From Xanthobacter autotrophicus (GTDB taxonomy: Bacteria; Pseudomonadota; Alphaproteobacteria; Rhizobiales; Xanthobacteraceae): a DNA stretch of 64,000 nt. Below are positions 42,588 through 51,706 of the stretch, piece after piece; the stretch's first letter is position 1; every line of letters starts with the position of its first letter. The DNA lies in assembly GCF_043194295.1 (NCBI RefSeq), contig NZ_JBAFVK010000002.1; one strand, given 5' to 3'. The notes below the pieces were generated by a model, which worked only from the letters and a program-made list of their open reading frames with translations, was not told the DNA's origin and searched no databases. Both the position numbers and the translations under genes were made by a program.

Positions 42588-43871
42588 ATGAACGCCCCGG
42601 GCTTCTGCCGCGATTGCCTTTCCGACGCGCCAAAAGGCGACCGCTGCCCGGCCTGCGGCAGCCCGCGCCTGGTGCGCCATGGGGAGCTGGACACCCTCAG
42701 CGTCGCCCATGTGGATTGCGACGCCTTCTTCGCCGCCGTGGAAAAGCGCGATGACCCGAGCCTTGTCGACGTGCCGCTCATCATCGGCGGCGGCAAGCGC
42801 GGGGTGGTCTCCACCGCCTGCTACATCGCCCGCATCAAGGGCGTGCGCTCGGCCATGCCCATGTTCAAGGCGCTGGCCCTGTGCCCCGAGGCGGTGGTGC
42901 TGAAGCCCAACATGGAGAAATACCGCACGGCGGGCCGGCAGGTGCGGGCCATGATGCAGCAGCTTACCCCGCTGGTGGAGCCGCTTTCCATCGACGAGGC
43001 CTTTCTCGACCTTTCGGGCACGCAGGCCCTGCACGGTGCCAGCCCCGCCCGGACGCTCGCGCGATTCGCGCAGGCGGTGGAGAAGGAGGTGGGCATCACC
43101 GTCTCGGTGGGGCTCGCGGCCAACAAGTTCCTCGCCAAGATCGCCTCCGACCTCGACAAGCCGCGCGGCTTCTCCGTGCTCGGACAAGAGGAGGCGGCCG
43201 CCTTCCTCGCGCCGCGCCCCGTCACCTTCATCTGGGGCGTGGGGGCGGCGTTCGGCGGCAAGCTGGCAAAGGACGGCTTCCACACCATCGCCGACCTGCA
43301 GCGCGCCGCCCCCGCCGACCTTGCCCGGCGCTATGGCGCGGAAGGGCTGCGCCTGTCGCGCCTCGCCTTCGGCCTCGACACCCGCGCGGTGGAGCCGGAG
43401 CGGGAGGCCAAAAGCGTGTCGGCGGAAACCACCTTCGAGCGCGACATGGGCGCCCTGCGCCCGCTGGAACAGACCCTCTACGCCCTCTCCGAAGAGGTCA
43501 GCGACCGCCTGAAGCACGCCGGCATCGCCGGCCGGGCGGTGACCTTGAAGCTGAAGAGCGCCGACTTCCGCCTGCGCACCCGCTCGCGCACGCTGGAGGC
43601 GCCCACCTGCCTTGCCGCGCGCATCAACGGCGCGGCGCGGGAGCTATTGGCGAAGGAGGTGGACGGCACCTTGTTCCGCCTCATCGGCGTGGGCGTCTCG
43701 GACCTCTGCCCCATCGCCGACGCCGACCCGGCGGACCTGGTGGACACCTCCACCGAGCGCCTGAAGGCAGCGGAGGGCGCCATGGACGAATTGCGCGCCC
43801 GATTCGGCCGCGGCGCCCTCACCCGCGGCATCCTGCTGGACGCCACCACGGACCGGCGCAAGAAGAAGTAG
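42588..43871 (+). CDS. dinB: DNA polymerase IV with N-terminal Cys4 motif
   Basis: 427 residues. Y-family translesion polymerase with HVDCDAFFAAVEKRD (first metal-binding aspartate), TACYIARIKGVRSAMPM, the catalytic pair in LSIDEAFLDLSG, and the little-finger domain to the end. Residues 8-23 form a four-cysteine motif (CRDC and CPAC) that suggests a zinc ribbon, an alphaproteobacterial addition to E. coli DinB. The ATG at 42588 directly precedes it. The frame stays open upstream through the palindromic array to the DUF3572 stop, but no start codon lies in that stretch. I see no convincing LexA box in the gap. Confidence 0.94.
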   Translation: MNAPGFCRDCLSDAPKGDRCPACGSPRLVRHGELDTLSVAHVDCDAFFAAVEKRDDPSLVDVPLIIGGGKRGVVSTACYIARIKGVRSAMPMFKALALCPEAVVLKPNMEKYRTAGRQVRAMMQQLTPLVEPLSIDEAFLDLSGTQALHGASPARTLARFAQAVEKEVGITVSVGLAANKFLAKIASDLDKPRGFSVLGQEEAAAFLAPRPVTFIWGVGAAFGGKLAKDGFHTIADLQRAAPADLARRYGAEGLRLSRLAFGLDTRAVEPEREAKSVSAETTFERDMGALRPLEQTLYALSEEVSDRLKHAGIAGRAVTLKLKSADFRLRTRSRTLEAPTCLAARINGAARELLAKEVDGTLFRLIGVGVSDLCPIADADPADLVDTSTERLKAAEGAMDELRARFGRGALTRGILLDATTDRRKKK

Positions 43872-43922
43872 GGCGGCAAACCAGGTAGGGCGCCGTCAGG
43901 AACGCGCCGAAGCGGCTCCCGC

Positions 43923-43953
43923 TTGACTTGCGCTATATCTGAATGAATATAGC
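43923..43953 (+). promoter_or_regulatory. Promoter with Mo-box-like palindrome
   Basis: CGCTATAT, an 8-base centre, then ATATAGC (43931-43953): the GCTATAT/ATATAGC arms are perfect and resemble the ModE operator core (CGCTATATA ... TATATAACG). A TTGACT hexamer at 43923-43928 and the AT-rich right arm, about 17 bases away, could be the -35 and -10 elements, so a bound dimer would block the promoter. A ModE-type regulator gene lies 660 bases downstream. Confidence 0.5.
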
Positions 43954-43986
43954 TTACACGCAGGCACCGCGACGGGAGGCCCCTTC

Positions 43987-44391
43987 ATGGAGCGGGACGA
44001 CATCATGGGCGAGGATCTCCTCGCCTTCGACGTGGCGGTGGACGGCAGCCGCTTCCGCATGAGCTTCAGCCGGCCGGACGGGACCGCGACGGCGCTCAAC
44101 CTGCCGTCCGATTGCCTGCAGGCTATGGTGATGACCTTGCCCAAGATGATGACCGAGGTGCTGCGCGCCCGCCACAAGGACGACAGCCTGCGCCTCGTTT
44201 ATCCCGCCCACATGGTGCGCATCGAGCAGGCGTCGGACCCCCAGACCCTGATCCTCACCCTTTCAACGCCCGACGGCTTCGAGGTGTCTTTCGCCCTCGC
44301 CGGGCCGCAGCTGAAATCGCTGGTGGCGGCCGAGGCGGCCCTGCCCCGCGTGCAGGAGGCGCAGGCGGCGAAGGCCGCACGGTTCAACTGA
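43987..44391 (+). CDS. Hypothetical protein behind a Mo-box-like promoter
   Basis: 134 residues from ATG 43987, preceded by GGGAGG. The sequence alternates beta-like segments (LLAFDVAVDGSRFRMSFSRP, LILTLSTPDGFEVSFALAG) with a helix (CLQAMVMTLPKMMTEVLRAR) and ends in an Ala-rich helix. There are no cysteines beyond one and no membrane segment. I do not recognise a family. The palindrome in its promoter and the downstream ModE-type regulator suggest control by molybdate or another oxyanion, but that is inference. A strong terminator follows directly, so it is a single-gene transcript. Confidence 0.7.
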   Translation: MERDDIMGEDLLAFDVAVDGSRFRMSFSRPDGTATALNLPSDCLQAMVMTLPKMMTEVLRARHKDDSLRLVYPAHMVRIEQASDPQTLILTLSTPDGFEVSFALAGPQLKSLVAAEAALPRVQEAQAAKAARFN

Positions 44392-44397
44392 TCTCTC

Positions 44398-44432
44398 CGG
44401 GCCGCCGGCCTCCCGGTGGCGGCCCGTTTTTT
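44398..44432 (+). terminator. Rho-independent terminator after the hypothetical gene
   Basis: Stem CGGGCCGCC (44398-44406) and GGCGGCCCG (44418-44426) followed by six T residues. It begins 7 bases after the stop codon. Confidence 0.92.
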
Positions 44433-44617
44433 CTTTCCTCGATCCCCCTCCCCATCCCGCTCTCTCGTGGCATGTCGAACGGAGGCCCCGGACACGCACC
44501 CCGTGCCCGGGGCCGAACTGTCTGTGCACCCCGCGCGACAGCATCCGGCGCGCCTGCTAGACTTGGGCTATTGCCCCGCGCCGCCTGCAAAAGGGCGGCT
44601 CCGCTTCAGGTTTGTGC

Positions 44618-44971
44618 ATGGCCTCGCTCAGCGTGAGAATCGACCTCGGGCCCAAGCGCATCGGCCCCGGCAAGATCGAGCTTCTGGAGAAGATCGAGGC
44701 GCTCGGCTCCATTTCCGCCGCCGGGCGCGCCATGGACATGTCCTATCGCCGGGCCTGGGAACTGGTGGAGGAGATGAACGGCCTCTTCACCGGCCCGGTC
44801 GTCACCCCCCGCACCGGCGGCAAGCAGGGTGGCGGCACCCAGCTCACCCCCCTGGGCCATTCTGTGGTGGCCGCCTATCGCACCATCGAGCACGACGCCA
44901 CCGAGGCCACCCGCCAGCAGGTATCGGCGCTGGAGGCGGAGCTTTCAGCCGTTAGCAGCGCGGCGGAATAG
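44618..44971 (+). CDS. Stand-alone ModE N-terminal-type winged-helix regulator
   Basis: 117 residues from ATG 44618 (MASLSVRIDLGPKRIGPGKI). It aligns in style with the DNA-binding half of ModE: KIELLEKIEALGSISAAGRA, MSYRRAWELVEEMNGLF and GGGTQLTPLG. The C-terminal MOP domains that bind molybdate in E. coli ModE are absent, so sensing must differ or involve another protein. Such short forms are common in Proteobacteria, usually near molybdate transport genes; none is adjacent here. The nearest candidate target is the palindrome at 43931-43953. It is convergent with ccmB. Confidence 0.85.
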   Translation: MASLSVRIDLGPKRIGPGKIELLEKIEALGSISAAGRAMDMSYRRAWELVEEMNGLFTGPVVTPRTGGKQGGGTQLTPLGHSVVAAYRTIEHDATEATRQQVSALEAELSAVSSAAE

Positions 44972-44994
44972 CCCGGCCCCGGCTTCGGCAGCGC

Positions 44995-45666
44995 TCAGGA
45001 TCGCGCAGCCCGCAGCGCGGCGGCGGCGGCCACCGGACCCAGCACCAGCGCGAACAGGGTGAGGCCCAGCAGCACGCGGAACGGCGTGCCGAACGGCACC
45101 GGCCCCACCACCGCCGCCTGCGTCGCCGAAACGGCGAAGATCAGCACCGGGATCGCGAGAGGAATCACCAGCACCGCGATCAAAAGCCCGCCGCGCCGGA
45201 ATGCCCCGGCAAACGCCGCGCCGATGAGGCCGAGGAAGGTGACGGCGGGGGTTCCCACCAGCAGGGTCAGCACCACCGCGCCGATGGCGGCGGGCTCCAG
45301 ATTCAGCATCAGCGCCAGCACCGGGGCGGCCAGCACCAGCGGCAGGCCGGTGGCGAGCCAGTGGGCGAGCCCCTTGGCCGCCGCCGCCAGCTCCAGCGGC
45401 AGGGCCGACAGGGTGAGCGCATCGAGCGAGCCATCCTCCGCATCGGCGGCGAACAGGCGCTCCAGGCCAATGAGGCTCGCGAGCAAGGCGCCGATCCACA
45501 GGATGGCCGGGCCGATGCGGGCCAGCAGCACCAGATCCGGCCCCACCGCGAACGGCACCACCGTGACCACGCTGAGGAAGAACACCACCCCCAGCCCCGC
45601 ACCGCCGCCGGAGCCGAGGGACAACGCAAGGTCACGCCGCACGATGGCGAAGAAGGCGGCCATCAT
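44995..45666 (-). CDS. ccmB: Heme exporter protein B
   Basis: About 223 residues from ATG 45666 (MMAAFFAIVRRDLALSL); ATG 45663 is equally possible. Six hydrophobic segments and the family pattern of GGGAGLGVVFFLSVVTVVPF, ERLFAADAEDGSLDAL and PLAIPVLIFAVSA identify CcmB, the membrane subunit of the CcmAB ATPase. That complex releases holo-CcmE from CcmCD during cytochrome c maturation. The expected next genes ccmC, ccmD and ccmG do not follow; transcription runs into the convergent regulator gene. A 277-base gap containing a palindromic element separates it from ccmA, where overlap is normal. Confidence 0.92.
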   Translation of the reverse strand: MMAAFFAIVRRDLALSLGSGGGAGLGVVFFLSVVTVVPFAVGPDLVLLARIGPAILWIGALLASLIGLERLFAADAEDGSLDALTLSALPLELAAAAKGLAHWLATGLPLVLAAPVLALMLNLEPAAIGAVVLTLLVGTPAVTFLGLIGAAFAGAFRRGGLLIAVLVIPLAIPVLIFAVSATQAAVVGPVPFGTPFRVLLGLTLFALVLGPVAAAAALRAARS

Positions 45667-45720
45667 GGGCGAAGGCTCCGGAAGGTGAGGCGGGGGCGGC
45701 GCCAAAAGGCTGTAGAGCAC

Positions 45721-45870
45721 CGTCGCCGTCCGGCTTGACCGGACGGCCCATGGACCGGCCGGGACAAGGCGGCGGGGAATTGGAAAGCCGCGAGATGGGC
45801 CCTCCGGTCAAGCCGGAGGGCAACGGGGTTGAGACGTGCCATCGCCCCCTCCCCCGCACGCGGGAGAGGG
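45721..45870. repeat. Palindromic intergenic element (about 105 bp) plus short REP between ccmA and ccmB
   Basis: Terminal inverted repeats of about 31 bases, 45721-45751 and 45795-45825, pair with four mismatches. Each end itself holds a smaller palindrome (GTCCGGCTTGACCGGAC on the left, CCTCCGGTCAAGCCGGAGG on the right). A short REP-type palindrome (CTCCCCCGCACGCGGGAGAG region) follows at about 45846-45868. Two more copies of the long element lie at 51325-51429 and 51527-51643. Confidence 0.85.
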
Positions 45871-45943
45871 GGCAGGATGGTGCCGGCTCGAACACCCCTC
45901 CCGCCAACCCCGCCTCGCCGTTCCAGATCCACGCCGCGCGCCA

Positions 45944-46567
45944 TCACCCCACGCCCCCCAGCCTGAGTTCGTCCACATCGCCCAGGTCGAGCGGGGCGTG
46001 GGTGGCGGCGATCAGGATGCCGCCTTCCGCCAGATGGCCTCGGCCGAAGGCGGCAAAGCGCGCCTGCGCCTTCACGTCGAGGGCCGTGGTGGGCTCGTCC
46101 AGCACCCATACTGGCCGGCGCGACACCAGCAGCCGGGCGATGGCGAGCCGGCGCTTCTGCCCGGCGGAGAGCACCTGCGCCCTGAGCCCGCCGAGGCCGC
46201 CAAGGCCCACCTCGTCCAGCGCATCCTCCACCGGCAGGCCCGTGGGTCCGAGCACGGTGCGCCAGAAGGCGAGATTGGCGCGCACGGTGAGCGCGCCCTT
46301 CACCGCATCCTCGTGGCCAAGATAGTGGATGTGCTCGCCCACCCCGGCGTCGGCGGCCTCAAGGCCCGGCCCGTCGAGACGCACCTTCCCTTCGGTCGCC
46401 CCGAGCAGGCCGGAGAGGATGCGCAGCAGCGAAGACTTGCCCGCCCCGTTCGGCCCCACCACCAGCAGCGCCCGCCCGGAGCGCGCGGTCACGTCCAGCT
46501 GCTCGAACAGCAGTTTGAACCCCCTGCGGCAGGCCAGCTTTTCCCCCAACAGCGCCGACACCGCCAT
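45944..46567 (-). CDS. ccmA: Heme exporter ATP-binding protein A
   Basis: 207 residues from ATG 46567 (MAVSALLGEKLACRRGFKLL). ABC ATPase with Walker A GPNGAGKSS, the signature LSAGQKRRLAIARLL and Walker B VWVLDEPTTALD. It powers the CcmAB complex of cytochrome c maturation system I. It is divergent from acnA, with about 160 bases between the starts that hold a PhaR-like motif. Upstream in-frame codons would extend into the acnA promoter and are rejected. It would normally overlap ccmB; here 277 bases intervene. Confidence 0.93.
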   Translation of the reverse strand: MAVSALLGEKLACRRGFKLLFEQLDVTARSGRALLVVGPNGAGKSSLLRILSGLLGATEGKVRLDGPGLEAADAGVGEHIHYLGHEDAVKGALTVRANLAFWRTVLGPTGLPVEDALDEVGLGGLGGLRAQVLSAGQKRRLAIARLLVSRRPVWVLDEPTTALDVKAQARFAAFGRGHLAEGGILIAATHAPLDLGDVDELRLGGVG

Positions 46568-46587
46568 TGCTCCGCGCCCCCTGCTTA

Positions 46588-46599
46588 TGGTGCATTGCA
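46588..46599 (-). promoter_or_regulatory. PhaR/PhbF-like motif between ccmA and acnA
   Basis: On the minus strand TGCAATGCACCA (46599-46588) matches TGCRNYGCASMA at every position. It lies about 130 bases upstream of the acnA start and 20 bases upstream of the ccmA start. On the plus strand it reads as the small palindrome GTGCATTGCAC. It would fit control of the tricarboxylic-acid cycle by a carbon-storage regulator. Confidence 0.4.
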
Positions 46600-46730
46600 C
46601 ATTGAATGCTGTTATCGCATGACCGCGCTTTGAAATGGCTCTATAAAGCCCCCGAACCGCGCCGTCCAAGGTGGCTTCCCCACATTCGGCGGCGTTACCT
46701 CGGTCGATCATCGAACCGGAGTTATCGCAC

Positions 46731-49427
<2,697 letters not shown>

Positions 49428-49458
49428 TCTGCGCCGGCTTCCGCCGGTGATAAACAAG

Positions 49459-49491
49459 GGCCGGCCCGGTTTGCTCCGGGCCGGCCTTTTT
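49459..49491 (+). terminator. Rho-independent terminator of acnA
   Basis: Stem GGCCGGCCCGG/CCGGGCCGGCC with a TTTGCT-type loop and a TTTTT run, about 30 bases after the acnA stop. Confidence 0.92.
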
Positions 49492-49663
49492 CATGTAGGG
49501 CACACCGTGCGGGCCCCGCGCCAGTGCCGTTTTTGCTGCTCTTGCGGGAGCCGTCCCGGACATTTTTCCGGCCCGCCGTGACACCCCTTTGTGACTGGTG
49601 CCGGCCCCCCGCCTCGGTTATTCCCGATGCCATTCCCTTTACCGAAAGCCCTTATTGCGCACC

Positions 49664-50398
49664 ATGACCTTCGCTCGCACCACCCTCGCGCTTCTGCTCG
49701 CCCTGGCCGCCAGTCCGGCCTTGGGGCAGAGCCAGCCGAAGACCGTGGTGGAGCTGTTCACAAGCCAGGGCTGCGCCTCCTGCCCGCCCGCCGACGCCCT
49801 CCTTACCGAGATCGCCAAGGACCCGCAGGTCCTCGCCCTCACGCTGGCGGTGGATTATTGGGACTATGTGGGCTGGAAGGACACACTGGCGCTACACGGC
49901 CATTCGCTGCGCCAGAAGGCCTATGCCGACCAGCGCCCGGACCGGAAGGTGTTCACCCCGCAGGTGGTGGTCGACGGCACCTTGTCCGCCAAGGGCAGTG
50001 ACCGCGCCGCGCTCCAGCGCGCCCTGTTCGCCGCCCGCAGCAATGGCGGGCTCACGGTGCCGGTCTCGGTGACGCGGGATGGTGACGCCGTCGAGATCAC
50101 CCTGCCCGAGAGCAAGGCCGCCGCCGAGGGCACGGACCTCTGGCTGTGCCCGGTGATGCGCAGCCAGACGGTCGCGATCGGCCGGGGCGAAAACGGCGGG
50201 CGCAACGTGACCTATTCCAATGTGGTGCGCGGCTGGATCCGTGTCGCCTCCTGGCAGGGCGATGCCCGGCGCTATCGCGTGGCGCTCAAGGACATCAGCC
50301 GCGAGGGGGTCGATTCCGTGGCGGTGCTGGTGCAGACCGGCAGCCCGGCCACGCCCGGCCCCATCATCGGCGCCGCCTTCCTCCCCCTCGGCGACTGA
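49664..50398 (+). CDS. DUF1223 thioredoxin-fold secreted protein
   Basis: 244 residues from ATG 49664 (MTFARTTLALLLALAASPAL). A signal peptide is cleaved near ALGQS (about residue 22). The mature N-terminus has VVELFTSQGCASCPPADALL, a CXXC motif in a thioredoxin-like setting, then YWDYVGWKDTLA and VFTPQVVVDGTLSAKG, hallmarks of DUF1223. Members are periplasmic and uncharacterised; a thiol-disulfide role is an inference from the CXXC. It is monocistronic, following the acnA terminator. Confidence 0.88.
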   Translation: MTFARTTLALLLALAASPALGQSQPKTVVELFTSQGCASCPPADALLTEIAKDPQVLALTLAVDYWDYVGWKDTLALHGHSLRQKAYADQRPDRKVFTPQVVVDGTLSAKGSDRAALQRALFAARSNGGLTVPVSVTRDGDAVEITLPESKAAAEGTDLWLCPVMRSQTVAIGRGENGGRNVTYSNVVRGWIRVASWQGDARRYRVALKDISREGVDSVAVLVQTGSPATPGPIIGAAFLPLGD

Positions 50399-50460
50399 TA
50401 TCTCTCCCATCGACGCCCTCGCCCATCGACGCCTTGGCGCCGGCGTGCCTCGGTGCGCGC

Positions 50461-50505
50461 CTAACGTCCGGCCGTGGCCGGCGCAGTGCGCGGCCGGGCG
50501 TTAGC
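50461..50505. other. Strong inverted repeat after the DUF1223 gene
   Basis: Arms CTAACGTCCGGCC and GGCCGGGCGTTAG, one mismatch, around a GC-rich centre of about 19 bases. It starts 62 bases after the DUF1223 stop and lacks a T run, so it may be a processing or protection hairpin for that mRNA rather than a terminator. Confidence 0.6.
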
Positions 50506-50521
50506 CATCCAGGCGCTGCGC

Positions 50522-50670
50522 GCAAAAAAAAGGCCGCCTCGAAAGGCGGCCTTATTGGGGGTCTTCAATGTCGGTGCGTAGCAGTGGCCGGTCCGCGCGC
50601 ACCCCGGGGGGCTGGGGGGCTGGGATACCGGAGCGCCTCGCGAACCGGCCCTGCTACGCGAGTGAAGATC
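50522..50670 (-). ncRNA. Candidate small RNA with rod-like fold and intrinsic terminator
   Basis: Read on the minus strand, paired segments close a rod of about 107 bases: TCTTCA (50668-50663) with TGAAGA (50567-50562), GCGTAGCAG with CTGCTACGC, GGCCGGT with ACCGGCC, and CGCG with CGCG. The top is a C-rich loop containing two CCCCCC runs. A classic terminator follows at once (AAGGCCGCC/GGCGGCCTT, then a run of U to 50523). No protein frame fits. C-rich loops of this kind act as anti-Shine-Dalgarno sequences in several alphaproteobacterial sRNAs. The 5' end near 50670 is a guess, and I see no match to 6S, SRP RNA or tmRNA. Confidence 0.45.
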
Positions 50671-50923
50671 ACGCCGGGGCACGGCAGGCAATTGACCGAA
50701 TTTCGGCGAGACTGTGATTTGATTGACGTTGCCGTGATCGGTATCAAGATACAGCAAAATCGAAAGCGACAGCCGGCTACCAATTGACCTTGAAAGGCGC
50801 CCTGCCGAGGGCGATCATAGGCGAGAGCCAGGGCTTGCACCGTCCCGCCCGCCGTCGCAGCGCGTTCGCGAGCACGCATCGGCGGATCGGGCATTCGGGT
50901 GAGGCCGCGACAGAGGAGGCCCG
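50671..50923. other. Region upstream of the candidate sRNA and DUF2794
   Basis: About 250 bases. The AT-richer patch at 50690-50790 (for example TTTGATTGACGTTGCC) is a fitting place for divergent promoters of the minus-strand RNA and the plus-strand DUF2794 gene. I cannot define the promoter hexamers with confidence. Confidence 0.35.
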
Positions 50924-51295
50924 ATGGGAGTCGTTGAACCCATAATCCTGTCCCGCCGCGGCGCCGTTCCGGTCCAGCCCGCGGCTCCATCTCCCGTCCC
51001 GTTGAAGATCACCTTCGACCGGCGGGAACTCGACCGCATCTTAGACCTTTACGGGCGCATGGTGGCGCAAGGTGAATGGCGCGACTACGCCATCGACTTC
51101 ACGCGCGACAAGGCGGTGTTCGCCATCTTCCGCCGCGCCATGGACATGCCTCTCTACCGCATCGAGAAAGACCCGCGCCTCGCCCGGCGCCAGGGCATGT
51201 ATTGCGTCGTCTCCCAGACCGGTCACATCCTGAAGCGCGGCCATGAACTGCCTCGCGTCCTCGCCGTGCTGGAAAAGCCGTTGAAGGCGATCTGA
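50924..51295 (+). CDS. DUF2794 family protein
   Basis: 123 residues from ATG 50924, preceded by GAGGAGG. After a variable Pro-rich N-terminus of about 28 residues comes the DUF2794 core: FDRRELDRILDLYGRMVAQG, WRDYAIDFTRDKAVFAIFRR, PLYRIEKDPRLARRQGMYCV, GHILKRGHELPRVL. The family is restricted to and widespread in alphaproteobacteria, with no known function. It is followed by repeat-rich intergenic DNA and the convergent purB. Confidence 0.88.
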   Translation: MGVVEPIILSRRGAVPVQPAAPSPVPLKITFDRRELDRILDLYGRMVAQGEWRDYAIDFTRDKAVFAIFRRAMDMPLYRIEKDPRLARRQGMYCVVSQTGHILKRGHELPRVLAVLEKPLKAI

Positions 51296-51297
51296 GG

Positions 51298-51650
51298 GGG
51301 CGGCGCCTCAAGGCGATTTCACCCCGTCGCCCTCCGGCTTGACCGGACGGCCCATGGCTCGACCGGGAAAACGGGCCGGAGGCGTGGAAAGCGGCGAGAT
51401 GGACCCTCCGGTCAAGCCGGAGGGCGACGATGGTGAGAAATGGGCGGAGAAGCGCCGGCCCACCCCCTCTCCCGCTTGCGGGGGAGGGGGTGGGGAAGGG
51501 GCGGCGCCTCAAGACGATTTCACCCCGTCGCCGTCCGGCTTGACCGGACGGCCCATGGCCCGGCCGGGATAACGCGGCGGGGATAAAGTGGCAGGGCGTG
51601 GAAAGCGGCGAGATGGACCCTCCGTTCAAGCCGGAGGGCGACGATGGTGA
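51298..51650. repeat. Two palindromic elements in direct tandem, with short REP between, filling the DUF2794-purB gap
   Basis: Copy 1 spans 51325-51429 and copy 2 spans 51527-51643; each has ends like CGTCGCCCTCCGGCTTGACC and its complement. A leader GGCGGCGCCTCAAG is repeated at 51299 and 51500, showing a direct duplication with a period of about 200 bases. A short REP palindrome lies at about 51465-51490. Copy 2 has a longer centre. The element also occurs between ccmA and ccmB. Confidence 0.88.
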
Positions 51651-51706
51651 GAAATGGGTTGGCCGGCTCCAGGCCGACCGCTCCCCGCGACGCGCGGCCT
51701 CAGGCC

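Noticed and set aside
42300..43517. Minus-strand open frame of 405 codons across dinB with repeats of the type DVERPQVALTLA
   Set aside because: The repeats are only the reverse reading of the palindromic array, and the rest is antisense to dinB. Kept as a note because the array is open on both strands.
50461..50757. Minus-strand protein of 98 residues overlapping the candidate sRNA
   Set aside because: It contains a terminator and a rod-like inverted repeat and has no ribosome-binding site or family resemblance.
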